Below, piece by piece: positions 33,850-46,962 of a stretch of DNA of 64,000 nt; the stretch's first letter is position 1, and every line of letters begins with the position of its first letter. The notes under the pieces were generated by a model. It saw nothing but the letters and a program-made list of their open reading frames with translations, did no database searches and was not told the DNA's origin. Position numbers and translations under genes: made by a program. Source of the DNA: Stomorhina lunata (taxonomy: Eukaryota; Arthropoda; Insecta; Diptera; Rhiniidae); contig OW121740.1 of assembly GCA_933228675.1 (NCBI GenBank), positions 130,169,799 to 130,233,798 on the forward strand, read 5' to 3'.

Positions 33850-36203
33850 TGTATTTTTTTCAAAAATGTACTATTTTTGTGGGAAATTTTTCAAAATTTT
33901 ACTATTTTTATAGGAAATTTTTAAAAATTTTACTATTTTTATAAAACATTTTTCAAAAAATGACTATTTTTATAGAAAATTTTTCAAAAATGTTCTATTT
34001 GTTTAGGAAATTTTTCAAAAATTTTCTATATTTATAGGAACTTTTTAAAAATTTTCTATTTTTATAAGAAATTTTTCAAAAATTTTCTATGTTTTTGAAA
34101 AATTTCCTATTTTTATAGGAAATTTTTCAAAAATTTACTATTTTTATAGGAAATTTTTTAAAAATTTTCTATTTTTTTAAGAAATTTTTGAAAAATTTCT
34201 TATTTTTATAGGAAATTTGTCAAAATTGTCCTGTTTTTATAAAAATTTCCTATTTTTATAGGAAATTTTTAAAGAATTTATTATCTTTTTGGGAAACTTT
34301 TTAAGAATTTCCTATTTTTAGAGGAAAATTTTCAATAATTTCCTATTTTATAAGAAATTTTTCAAAAATTTTCTATTTTTATAGGAAAATTTTCAAAAAT
34401 TTCTTATTTTTATAGGAAATTTTTCAAAAATTTCCTATTTTTATAGGAAATTTTTCAAAAATTTCCTATTTTTATAGGAAATTTTTCAAAAATTTCCTAT
34501 TTTTATAGGAAATTTTTCAAAAATTTCCTATTTTTATAGGAAATTTTTCAAAAATTTCCTATTTTTATAGGAAATTTTTCAAAAATTTCCTATTTTTATA
34601 GGAAATTTTTCAAAAATTTCCTATTTTTATAGGAAATTTTTCAAAAATTTCCTATTTTTATAGGAAATTTTTCAAAAATTTCCTATTTTTATAGGAAATT
34701 TTTCAAAAATTTCCTATTTTTATAGGAAATTTTTCAAAAATTTCCTATTTTTATAGGAAATTTTTCAAAAATTTCCTATTTTTATAGGAAATTTTTCAAA
34801 AATTTCCTATTTTTATAGGAAATTTTTCAAAAATTTCCTATTTTTATAGGAAATTTTTCAAAAATTTCCTATTTTTATAGGAAATTTTTCAAAAATTTCC
34901 TATTTTTATAGGAAATTTTTCAAAAATTTCCTATTTTTATAGGAAAATTTTCAAAAATTTCCTATTTTTATAGGAAATTTTTTAAAAATTTCCTATTTTT
35001 ATAGGAAATTTTTCAAAAATTTCCTTTTTTCCTATAAAAATAGGAAATTTTTGAAAAATTTCCTATTTTTATAGGAAATTTTTCAAAAATTTCCTATTTT
35101 TATAGGAAATTTTTCAAAAATTTCCTATTTTTATAGGAAATTTTTCAAAAATTTCCTATTTTTATAGGAAATTTTTCAAAAATTTCCTATTTTTATAGGA
35201 AAATTTTCAAAAATTTCCTATTTTTATAGGAAATTTTTCAAATATTTCCTATTTTTATAGGAAATTTTTCAAAAATTTCCTATTTTTATAGGAAATTTTT
35301 CAAAAATTTCCTATTTTTATAGGAAATTTTTCAAAAATTTCCTATTTTTATAGGAAATTTTTCAAAAATTTCCTATTTTTATAGGAAATTTTTCAAAAAT
35401 TTCCTATTTTTATAGGAAATTTTTCAAAAATTTCCTATTTTTATAGGAAATTTTTCAAAAATTTCCTATTTTTATAGGAAATTTTTCAAAAATTTCCTAT
35501 TTTTATAGGAAATTTTTCAAAAATTTCCTATTTTTATAGGAAATTTTTCAAAAATTTCCTATTTTTATAGGAAATTTTTCAAAAATTTCCTATTTTTATA
35601 GGAAATTTTTCAAAAATTTCCTATTTTTATAGGAAATTTTTCAAAAATTTCCTATTTTTATAGGAAATTTTTCAAAAATTTCCTATTTTTATAGGAAATT
35701 TTTCAAAAATTTCCTATTTTTATAGGAAATTTTTCAAAAATTTCCTATTTTTATAGGAAATTTTTCAAAAATTTCGTATTTTTATAGGAAATTTTTCAAA
35801 AATTTCCTATTTTTATAGGAAATTTTTCAAAAATTTCCTATTTTTATAGGAAATTTTTCAAAAATTTCCTATTTTTATAGGAAATTTTTCAAAAATTTCC
35901 TATTTTTATAGGAAATTTTTCAAAAATTTCCTATTTTTATAGGAAATTTTTCAAAAATTTCCTATTTTTATAGGAAATTTTTCAAAAATTTCCTATTTTT
36001 ATAGGAAATTTTTCAAAAATTTCCTATTTTTATAGGAAATTTTTCAAAAATTTCCTATTTTTATAGGAAATTTTTCAAAAATTTCCTATTTTTATAGGAA
36101 ATTTTTCAAAAATTTCCTATTTTTATAGGAAATTTTTCAAAAATTTCCTATTTTTATTTATTTATATTTTTATAGGAAATTTTTCAAAAATTTACTATTT
36201 CTA
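33850..36203 (+). repeat. Satellite block C: 31-bp self-complementary monomers
   Basis: The left part (33850-34350) is diverged. From ~34380 to 36160 there are more than 55 nearly identical 31-bp units (AGG at 34445 and 34476). Each has arms GGAAATTTTT and AAAAATTTCC around one central C, and the join CCTATTTTTATAGG is also almost a palindrome. One unit near 35031-35065 is inverted. The uniformity of the centre suggests recent amplification. Confidence 0.97.
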
Positions 36204-36361
36204 TAGGCATTTGTTCATTATTGTAGTTTGCCTTAAATTGAAATTATCAAGTCTTTTTAATCAAATGATTTATGATTTAATAAAATTATAAGATATATTT
36301 CTATTCCTCTGATAATAATGACTTGACTATCCTCACAAATTAAATAATTATTATTCATTTT
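36190..36361 (+). repeat. 172-bp direct duplication, copy 1
   Basis: Nonsatellite sequence (CATTTGTTCATTATTGTAGT ... AATAATTATTATTCATTT) that recurs at 36667-36838 with about two differences. It separates block C from block D. Confidence 0.9.
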
Positions 36362-36690
36362 CCTATTTTTATAGCAAATTTTTCAAAAATTTTCTATTTT
36401 AATAGCAAATTTTTCAAAATTTTCCTATTTTTATAGTAAATTTTTCAAAAATTTTCTATTTTTATAGGAAATTTTTCAAAAATTTCCTATTTTTATAGGA
36501 AAGTTTTCAAAAATTTACTATTTTTATAAGAAACTTTTCAAAATTTTCCTATTTTTATAGGAAATTTTTCAAAAATTTCCTTTTTTATAGGAAATTTTTC
36601 AAAAATGTTATATTTTTATAGTAAATTTTGTACAAATTTTCTATTTTTATAGAAAATTTTTCAAAAATTTACTATTTCTATAGGCATTTG
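36360..36690 (+). repeat. Satellite block D: short 31-bp block
   Basis: About ten diverged TATAGGAAATTTTTC units between the two copies of the 172-bp duplication. Confidence 0.9.
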
Positions 36691-36838
36691 TTCATTATTG
36701 TAGTTTGCCTTAAATTGAAATTATCAAGACTTTTTAATCAAATGATTTATGATTTAATAAAACTATAAGATATATTTCTATTCCTCTGATAATAATGACT
36801 TGACTATCCTCACAAATTAAATAATTATTATTCATTTA
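36667..36838 (+). repeat. 172-bp direct duplication, copy 2
   Basis: Near-identical to 36190-36361, 477 bp downstream. The duplicated segment begins inside a satellite monomer (TTACTATTTCTATAGG), so the duplication included the array edge. Confidence 0.9.
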
Positions 36839-38589
36839 TTTCCCACGCAAAATACTCATAAAGAATTGTTTAAGTATATAAATACAATTATATTATATAA
36901 ATTTGTTATTCCTTCCCCTTTTTTGCTGCTTCTAATGTGTTTTTCTTTTTATTGTGTGTCTAATAGAAATATTGTAACAATAGGAAACAGCAAATTAGCA
37001 CATTCGAAGCCTAAAAGTATGCTCAAGTATTTGCGCATTAAATATTATTATTACACTCGGGGTGTCTTGTTTGACAAAACGTTTTGAAGCTAATCATAAA
37101 ATATTACTGCAATATTTCAACACAAAAGTTATTTTTTTTTGTAAGACAATCTTATAATTTGTATTTAATGAATCCAAAATTCTTTGACTTATATGGATTA
37201 TGGAATTAAGGAACTGTTATTGCGAAAATTAGCATATATGTATAATTATTATAGAGTGTCTTAAAATGAAGTTAGATAGATATTAATTTACCTAAAAAGG
37301 TATTAAAAAGGTAATTTGATGTCAGCAGCATTTGTGCTCGTGTAATCATAAAGTCTATGTCGTATATGTGTTTATAGCTTGAAGCCTTTGCCCTTCTTCT
37401 GATTTCACAGCTTCCTTTCCTTTGAATTATAACAGCTAATAAGTAAAAAGTTTTCATGTTATTATTTAAACTTATAATACGCCAAACAATATCAAAATTA
37501 CTATAATTATTATGTCTCAACATAACATTTAGCTTTTATCTAAATAAATACTTTTACTTATAATACTTTTGTGTGAGGTGATAAAAATCTTTAGGTTTTT
37601 TTACAAATACTTTTCATAAACAAACACTTAGAGCATTTCTGCCTAAATAAACTACAAGTGGCAAAAAAAAAATTACATTAACTTCCTCATTTTTGCTATA
37701 AGTAAATGTAAAACATCATAGTAAAAGCTCTATCGTAAAGCTTTTATTCTGAGAACACTAGTATTTAGGAATGATAAAAGAAAGAAAATGAGTAAAAATT
37801 GGTTGTAAAAGAAAAATAAAGGAATTTTTTCTCCCACTAAAAGACAAAACCAAAATGAAAAAAGAAAATACGAGAATGTAGTGGTATATTTTATACAAAT
37901 ACAAACATGCGTTAACAGGTGCTTTTTGTGAGCAAATAACTTCTTTATATTAGTTAGGTGCTAAAAGGGCCAATGTCAAAAAATATAGTTTTGAGAAAAT
38001 TTGATTTAAATATTTTATTTTCTATATAAATTTATAGTAACGTCGCTCAGAAAAGCTCTTATAAATCTGTTCTAAGTTAATTTAGAGGTTAGCTGTCGAA
38101 GCCAAATAAAAGGGGGTAAAGAAGGAAATCTAATGCAATGACTAAAAAATTGACATTGGTCCTTTTAGCACCAAGCCACAGAATTAAGAGAAGAGAGTTT
38201 TCTAAAAACTCTGTAAAAATATCCTTAATGTTAACTTACATTATATTAGAACTAATGTTAATAACATTGAAAGCAACAGAGTGTAGAGCAACAGTTATTT
38301 GGAGCAAATCAAAAAAGAGAAAAAGAACAACCCCACTTTATATTGTTTTTGTTATTATTTCTTCTTTTCGTGTTCAATCTCTTGCCCCCGTTTTGTAATT
38401 GTGAAATTTATGGTGATTTTGTTGCTTGTTTATATTAAGGCAACTGAAATAAAGTTATGGCAGGAGAGTAGATACGGGTAAATACTATTGGAAAGGAATA
38501 AATATGATAGCAAAGGAGACATTTTTTTATACAGCTGCTTTTTGTTTAGTCTTGGTTGTGAAATGTTTTAATGCGAGGAATGGTTAACT
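36839..38589. other. Unique spacer between satellite blocks D and E
   Basis: No supported gene. Frames at 36866-37087, 37272-37523, 38138-38398 and 38299-38481 have no recognisable domain. Confidence 0.4.
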
Positions 38590-40030
38590 TTCGAAAATTT
38601 ACTATTTTTATAAAAAAAATTTTCGAAAATTTGCTATTTTTATAGGAAATTTTTCGAAAATTCACAATTTTTTATAAAATTTTTCGAAAATTGACTATTT
38701 ATAGGAATTTTTTTGAAAATTGGCTATTTATAGGAAATTTTTCGAAAATTGACTATTTATAGGAAATTTTTCGAAAATTGACTATTTATAGGAAATTTTT
38801 CGAAAATTGACTATTTATAGGAAATTTTTCGAAAATTTGACTATAAGAAATTTTTCGAAAATTGACTATAAGAAATTTTTCAAAAATTGACTATTTATAG
38901 GAAATTTTTCGAAAATTGACTATTTACAGGAAATTTTTCAAAAATTGAATTTTTATAGAAAATTTTTCGAAAATTGAATATTTATAGGAAAATTTTCGAA
39001 AATTTTGTGTTTATAGAAATTTTTTTCGAAAATTGACTATTTATAGGAAATTTTTCGAAAATTGACTATTTATAGGAAATTTTTCGAAAATGACTATTTA
39101 TAGTAAATTTTTCGAAAATTGACTATTTATAGGAAATTTTTCGAAAATTGACTATTTATAGGAAATTTTTCGAAAATTGACTATTTATAGCAATTTTTTC
39201 GAATATTGACTGTTTATAGGAAATTTTACTTAAATTGACTATTTATAGGAAATTTTTCGAAAATTGACTATTTACTGGAAGTTTTTCAAAAATTGAATTT
39301 TTATAGAAAATATTTCGAAAATTGAATATTTATAGGAAATTTTCGAAAATTGAGTGTTTATAGAAATTTTTTCGAAAATTGACTATTTATAGTAAATTTT
39401 TCGAAAATTGACTATTTATAGGAAATTTTTCGAAAATTGACTATTTATAGGAAATTTTTCGAAAATTGACTATTTATAGGAAATTTTTCGAAAATTGACT
39501 ATTTATAGGAAATTTTTCGAAAATTGAATATTTATAGGAAATTTTTCGAAAATTGACTATTTATAGGAAATTTTTCGAAAATTGACTATTTATAGGAAAT
39601 TTTTCGAAAATTGACTATTTATAGGAAATTTTTCGAAAATTGACTATTTATAGGAAATTTTTCGAAAATTGACTATTTATAGGAAATTTTTCGAAAATTG
39701 ACTATTTATAGGAAATTTTTCGAAAATTGACTATTTATAGGAAATTTTTCGAAAATTGACTATTTATAGGAAATTTTTCGAAAATTGACTATTTATAGGA
39801 AATTTTCGAAAATTGACTATTTATAGGAAATTTTTCGAAAATTGACTATTTATAGAAAATTTTTCGAAAATTGACTATTTATAGGAAATTTTTCTAAAAT
39901 TTACTATTTATAGGAAATTTTTCGAAAATTGGCTTTATAAGAAATTTTAGAAAATTTACTATGTAGAAAATTTTAAGTTTTATAGGAAATTTTTTGAAAA
40001 ATTTACTTTTTATAGGAACATTTTTGTAAT
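38590..40030 (+). repeat. Satellite block E: 29-bp monomers, TTCGAAAATTGACTA variant
   Basis: Tandem units of 29 bp (GG at 39421 and 39450), each with TTCGAAAATTGACTATTTAT. This differs from block F by CG in place of CA and TTGACTA in place of TTTACTA. Edges are diverged and the centre (39400-39780) is uniform. Confidence 0.95.
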
Positions 40031-40434
40031 AGAAAATATTTTCTTTAGAAAAAAAAGTAAAATTTTCCAGATACCCCTCGTTATGAAGCAACAGTCTATA
40101 AATGTACAGTTAATGGTTCGGGTAGAGAAATTGGGTGACTATTCATATATTCACCCACAAACACACACACACATACTACAAAAAGCACAGACGCTCACGC
40201 ATACATGAAAGAAATTGTGTGAGTATTTCGTTTATAGGACTGTTAAACTCCAGGGAGTTCAATAACAGGAATATTTGAAGTTAAAGGATCCAGGCAAACT
40301 GAAAATTGAACTCAACTGAACCAGAACGAACCGAACTGTTAATCTTATTGAAATCCAAATACATTTTATTACTACAGCCAGAGTTTGAGTGCGTCTGATT
40401 TTTTTTGTTTCTATTCATTTGAAGGGAATAAATT
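40031..40434. other. Upstream region of the candidate promoter
   Basis: Nonrepetitive DNA between satellite block E and the candidate Inr, with a short (AC)n run at 40148-40172 (CACACACACACAC). GAACGAACCGAACTG lies at ~40324-40338. No open frame of note. Confidence 0.4.
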
Positions 40435-40813
40435 CAGTGCCTGGATTGTTGTTGTTTAGTTTAGAACGTACTGCTCTGACTATCGCGTGTGTTTTTCTAA
40501 AGGAAAATTGTGTTTAACGGGTGAAAATAAGAAGAAAATATTAGAGAAAAAAAAAACAAAAAAAAAAAAGGAAATAAATTTGAAAATTCAAAAAATTTAA
40601 AGTAATTAATTTTGTTTCAATTCAAAAAATTGTGAAAAAAAATTACATTTTAATAAAAAACCGGTTTAAGGAAAGTAATAGTTACAAAATTAAAAAAGTG
40701 AAATTTAAGAAAAAAACCTAGAATTTTTCTAAGAAGTGTGAAAGAAATATTTACTATTTAAATAATTACTTATAGAGTTGTTGTCAATTTAAAGTGTGTT
40801 TAAAAATAAACAG
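40435..40813 (+). promoter_or_regulatory. Candidate core promoter and noncoding first exon
   Basis: TTCAGTG gives an initiator with A+1 at 40437. AGAAC falls exactly at +28 to +32 (40464-40468), matching the DPE consensus RGWYV at four of five positions. There is no TATA box, as usual for Inr/DPE promoters. The next ~370 bp are A-rich with no long frame, like many fly 5' leaders, and end in AAACAG|GTATTT, a plausible donor at 40814. If right, satellite blocks F-H are intronic. No acceptor or coding exon was identified. Confidence 0.4.
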
Positions 40814-40860
40814 GTATTTTTATTTTTATATAAATTACTTTATTGATCTTTTGGTAAATT

Positions 40861-41120
40861 TAGTAGTACCTATAAGAATACGAAATTAAATTTTGTTGGA
40901 ATAGGCCGAAATTTGACCATACCTTCCATACCAACTCTCAGAAATAACAAATACCCTATAATCGGAAAAGTGGTTATAAATCTTAAGTTAATTAAAGCTT
41001 TCGCTAAAACTCTGCACAGATAAGTTTTCTGTAAATATAAATTGATAAGCTCTATACTCGGTCCATATTTGACCGTAGCCTCCATATCAGACCTGCCTTT
41101 GGAAATGACATAAATAAGCA
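40861..41120 (-). repeat. Fragment of a dispersed fly intergenic repeat
   Basis: Two similar phrases, GACCATACCTTCCATA and GACCGTAGCCTCCATA, about 160 bp apart, are in the style of the TATGGGAGCTATGGTCAAAT phrases of the repeat at 60711-61527, read on the opposite strand. The 83-codon reverse frame here is not a gene. Confidence 0.4.
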
Positions 41121-41164
41121 TAAGTCTTAAGGAATGAATTGCTGTTGTGATAAAAAAAATTTAG

Positions 41165-44100
41165 CTTAAGAAAAATTTTTCGAAAATTTTTAAAAAATTT
41201 ACTGCTTATAGGAAAACTAATAACTAATATTTAAAGTAAATTTTTCGAAAATTTACTATTTTTAGGAAATTTTGAAAAACTTACTATTTTTAGGAAATTA
41301 TCAATAATTGACTATTAAAACTATTTTTTTTTTTTGAAAATTATGTATTTTTACGAAATTTTTGAAAAGTGTCTATTTTTAGGATATTTTGAGAAAATTT
41401 TTGCAAATTTTCGAAAATTCACTAGTTTTAGGAAACTTTCAAAAATTGACAATTTATAGGAAATTTTAAAAAAATTTACTACTTAAAGGAAATTTTTAAA
41501 AAAATTTACTATTTATAGGAAATTTTTCAAAAATTTACTATTTATAGAAAATTTTCGAAAATTGATTAATTATACGAAATTTTCAAAATTGACTATAGGG
41601 AATTTTTGAATGTGATTATTTATAGGAAATTTTTCAAAAATTGACTATTTATAGGAAATTTTTCAAAAATTTACTTTTTATAGGAAATTTTTCTAAAATT
41701 GACGACTTTTAGGAAATTTTTTCGAAATTTTCCAAAATTAAAGATTTAATAAAAAAATTTCAAAAATTTGCAATTTATTGGAAATTTCGAAATTTTACTA
41801 TTTATAGGAATTTTTGAAAACTTACTATTTATAGGAAATTTTTGAAAATTTACTATTTATAGGAAATTTTTGAAAATTGAACATTTTTAGGAAATTTTTT
41901 GAAAATTGTCTATTAAAAGGAAATTATTAATACATTTAAAAAATTTATAGGAAATTCTCCAAAAATTGTCTATTTATAGGAAATTTTTCAAAAATTTACT
42001 ATTTAGAGAAAATTTTTCAAAAATTTACTATTAATAGCAAATTTTTCGAAAATTGACTATTTATAGGAAATTTTTCAAAAATTTACTATTTATTGGAAAT
42101 TTTTTAAAAATTTACTATTTATACAAAATTTTTCAAAAATTTACTATTTATACGAAATTTTTCAAAAATTTACTATTTATACGAAATTTTTCCAAAATTT
42201 ACTACTTATAGGAAATTTTGCACAAATTGACTATTTATAGGATAGTTTTCTAAAAATTGACTATTTATAGGAAATTTTTCAAAAATTTACTATTTATAGG
42301 AAATTTTTCAAAAATTTACTATTTATAGGAAATTTTTCAAAAATTTACTATTTATAGGAAATTTTTCAAAAATTTACTATTTATAGGAAATTTTTCAAAA
42401 ATTTACTATTTATAGGAAATTTTTCAAAAATTAACTATTTATAGGAAATTTTTCAAAAATTTACTATTTGTAGGAAATTTAAAAATTGTATATTTAAAGG
42501 AAATTTTTAATAAATTTAAAAATTTATAGGAAATTCTCCAAAAATTGTCTATTTATAGGAAATTTTTCAAAAATTTACTATTTAGAGAAAATTTTTCAAA
42601 AATTTACTATTAATAGGAAATTTTTCGAAAATTGACTATAGGAAATTTTTCAAAAATTTACTTTTTATAGAAAATTTTTCAAAAATTTACTATTTATAGG
42701 AGAATTTTCAAAAACTTACTATTTATTGGAAATTTTTAAAAAATTTACTATTTATACAAAATTTTTCCAAAATTTACTACTTATAGGATATTTTTCAAAA
42801 ATTGACTATTTATAGGAAATTTTTCAAAAATTTACTATTTATAGGAAATTTTTCAAAAATTTACTATTTATAGGAAATTTTTCAAAAATTTACTATTTAT
42901 AGGAAATTTTTCAAAAATTTACTATTTATAGGAAATTTTTCAAAAATTTACTATTTATAGGAAATTTTTCAAAAATTTACTATTTATAGGAAATTTTTCA
43001 AAAATTTACTATTTATAGGAAATTTTTCAAAAATTTACTATTTATAGGAAATTTTTCAAAAATTTACTATTTATAGGAAATTTTTCAAAAATTTACTATT
43101 TATAGGAAATTTTTCAAAAATTTACTATTTATAGGAAATTTTTCAAAAATTTACTATTTATAGGAAATTTTTCAAAAATTTACTATTTATAGGAAATTTT
43201 TCAAAAATTTACTATTTATAGGAAATTTTTCAAAAATTTACTATTTATAGGAAATTTTTCAAAAATTTACTATTTATAGGAAATTTTTCAAAAATTTACT
43301 ATTTATAGGAAATTTTTCAAAAATTTACTATTTATAGGAAATTTTTCAAAAATTTACTATTTATAGGAAATTTTTCAAAAATTTACTATTTATAGGAAAT
43401 TTTTCAAAAATTTACTATTTATAGGAAATTTTTCAAAAATTTACTATTTGTAGGAAAATTTTCAAAAATTTACTATTTATAGGAAATTTTTCAAAAATTT
43501 ACTATTTATAGGAAATTTTTTAAAAATTTACTATTTATAGGAAATTTTTCAAAAATTTACTATTTATTGGAAATTTTTCAAAAATTTACTATTTATAGGA
43601 AATTTTTAAAAAATTTACTATTTATAGGAAATTTTTCAAAAATTTACTATTGATAGGAAATTTTTCAAAAATTTACTATTTATAGGAAATTTTTCAAAAA
43701 TTTACTATTTATAGGAAATTTTTCAAAAATTTACTATTTATAGGAAATTTTTCAAAAATTTACTATTTATTGCAAATTTTTCAAAAACTTACTATTTATA
43801 GGAAATTTTTCAAAAATTTACTATTTATACGAAATTTTTCCAAAATTTACTACTTATAGGAAATTTTGCACAAATTGACTATTTATAGGATAGTTTTCTA
43901 AAAATTGACTATTTATAGGAAATTTTTCAAAAATTTACTATTTATAGGAAATTTTTCAAAAATTTACTATTTATGGGAAATTTTTCAAAAATTTACTATT
44001 TATAGGAAATTTTTCAAAAATTTACTATTTATAGGAAATTTTTCAAAAATTAACTATTTATAGGAAATTTTTCAAAAATTTACTATTTGTAGGAAATTTA

Positions 44101-45305
44101 AAAATTGTATATTTAAAGGAAATTTTTAATAAATTTAAAAATTGTATATTTAAAGGAAATTTTTAATAAATTTAAAAATTTATAGGAAATTCTCCAAAAA
44201 TTGTCTATTTATAGGAAATTTTTCAAAAATTTACTATTTAGAGAAAATTTTTCAAAAATTTACTATTAATAGGAAATTTTTCGAAAATTGACTATAGGAA
44301 ATTTTTCAAAAATTTACTTTTTATAGAAAATTTTTCAAAAATTTACTATTTATAGGAGAATTTTCAAAAACTTACTATTTATTGGAAATTTTTAAAAAAT
44401 TTACTATTTATACAAAATTTTTCCAAAATTTACTACTTATAGGAAATTTTTCAAAAATTGACTATTTATAGGAAATTTTTGAAAAATTTACTATTTATAG
44501 GAAATTTTTCAAAAATTTACTATTTGTAGGAAATTTTTCAAAAATTTACTATTTGTAGGAAATTTTTCAAAAATTTACTATTTATAGGAAATTTTTCAAA
44601 AATTTACTATTTATAGGAAATTTTTCAAAAATTTACTATTTATAGGAAATTTTTCAAAAAATTACTATTTATAGGAAATTTTTCAAAAATTTACTATTTA
44701 TAGGAAATTTTTCAAAAATTTACTATTTATAGGAAATTTTTCAAAAATTTACTATTTATAGGAAATTTTTCAAAAATTTACTATTTATAGGAAATTTTTC
44801 AAAAATTTACTATTTATAGGAAATTTTTCAAAAATTTACTATTTATAGGAAATTTTTCAAAAATTTACTATTTATAGGAAATTTTTCAAAAATTTACTAT
44901 TTATAGGAAATTTTTCAAAAATTTACTATTTATAGGAAATTTTTCAAAAATTTACTATTTATAGGAAATTTTTCAAAAATTTACTATTTATAGGAAATTT
45001 TTCAAAAATTTACTATTTATAGGAAATTTTTCAAAAATTTACTATTTATTGCAAATTTTTCAAAAACTTACTATTTATAGGAAATTTTTCAAAAATTTAC
45101 TATTTATTGAAAATTTTTCAAAAATTCGAAAATTGAATATTTATTGGAAATTTTAAGGAATTGATTATTCATAAGAAATTTGCAAAAATTAACTATTTTT
45201 AGGAAATTTTTAAAAAAATGCCTTTTATATAAAATTATCGAAAATTTACTGTTTATAGAAAATTGACGATTTTTAGAAAATTTTTCGAAAAATGTCTTTT
45301 TAAAG
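41165..45305 (+). repeat. Satellite block F: 29-bp monomers, the largest block
   Basis: About 4.1 kb of TATAGGAAATTTTTCAAAAA / TTTACTATT units, period 29 bp in the uniform parts (42810-43760 and 44560-45040). Marker variants recur in order: GGATAGTTTTCTAAAAATTG at 42240 and 43888, and AAAAATTGTATATTTAAAGG at 42481 and 44100, showing a duplication of about 1.62-1.65 kb. A 40-bp piece is further doubled near 44100-44170. Confidence 0.97.
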
Positions 45306-46962
45306 GGTAAAACAGATCTGTATCAATTATCGCCTAAAAACGGTACTCAATCCATTGTGTGCCTTAGCGTATTAGTAATATTGATTAGATTGAACTATTC
45401 CCCATTACTCATCCGTCCATATGACAAAGTTAGAATTTTAAAAGCAAATATGTATATGTATATATCCTAAGCCAAAAGCCTAAACCATAGTATGCTAGAA
45501 TGAAGAAATACTTACCTAAGTCCTTAATAATTACATTTTAATTTATGTATAAGAAAAAATTTCTCATCACTCTCTAGAAAATACAATTTCATTATTTATT
45601 TCTAAGAATATATGACCAATACATAAATAGAAGCGACAGTTCATCTTTATATCTTTATTATTTTCCTATAATTCACCTTGATGCTCTATATCCATCTTTT
45701 GAGTTTTGCTTAAAACAAATTTAATGTGAAAATAAAACAAAAACTTGAAAAAATATATAATAATAATATGAAAAGAAAGAACAAGACTGGACTTGGCACA
45801 GAAAATATCAAAAAATCAGCAGGAGTTCTTTACTTAACTCGTATGTAGTGAAATAAAGCTCATGAATTATTTAATGGCCGCAATACAACACTTATTGGTT
45901 GGCAGTAAAAGCAAGCAACAGGAAAAAGAAATGAAAACAGACGTTCACATACATATACTCATACATTTATAAGCATGAATTGTTTTATTATCAAAGTAAT
46001 ATAATGAAAAGAAAATAGTGTGTACAAATGTAAGTACATGTGGGTACAGAGCGAGTTCAATGTAATCAACACCATAGAAAAATGATGCACATGTGTATGT
46101 GTAAAAGTGTATAAGTTTATACAAATAAATAAATTTATTCGTATTTAGAATCCTAGAGTTTAAAACCAAAATTCCAGTATAATAAAAAACAAACACGTTT
46201 ATGGTTATGTGTTTGCTTAAGTGTGTAACTTGTGTACAAATAAATATATATATGTATACATTTAATTGTCTTACATGTGTATAAGTATATATAAGACTCA
46301 GTATACTTAACCACTTTTACATATCCCAGCAGTTCCAAATTAAAGGAAAATCATTGAAGTTAGTAAAATAGAGCCCTTTATAACATGGAGTTACCTTCAA
46401 TAAACAGTACTTTCAATGGTTTTGGATGCCATTTCTTATATCGGAACTGTCGGAATTCCCCACATTTCGAGAATTTAAAAAATTGTTATATTAAAGTTGT
46501 TTTGTAGAGACTGTGCTTGATGTGTTTTTTGAAATGGCGCTAAATATAAAAAAAGAACTGTTCCTAATATATTTCCTTTTTTTTGTTGCCTCTTGTTGCC
46601 TTTATCTTTTCTCATCTTCATTTACTTCTTTTGTATGCTTTTGATACTTGTTGTTATTGTATGAGTCCCAGCTTAAAAGTCTGTCTGACTGTGAGCATTT
46701 CCCACCCTCTGCACGTTTTTTTTTTGTATGTAAACATCCTTATCTTGGTATTTTTCTTTCGCTTGTTTCTGCTGGGCTCAATGCAAAAACAATGTTGATT
46801 GTTAGTTGTTTTGTTGTTGACTCTGTTTCCATTTTGTGTTCTTTTGTTATCTCGCTTTAGGCGGATTTAGCTGTTCTGCTGTTGTTGTTGCTATTAGCTT
46901 TTGTTTTTTAAGAATACCCTACACCATGGTGACAATGCACAGTGGTATGCTGATGGAATAAA
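45306..46962. other. Unique spacer between block F and the first 12-bp minisatellite
   Basis: No supported gene. Frames at 45945-46338 and 46583-46860 are AT-rich or Cys/Phe/Leu-rich without a domain. Confidence 0.4.

Noticed and set aside
30531..45305. Regular 29-33-bp repeats resembling a CRISPR array
   Set aside because: The repeats are contiguous with no unique spacers, the genome is eukaryotic, and no cas genes are present.
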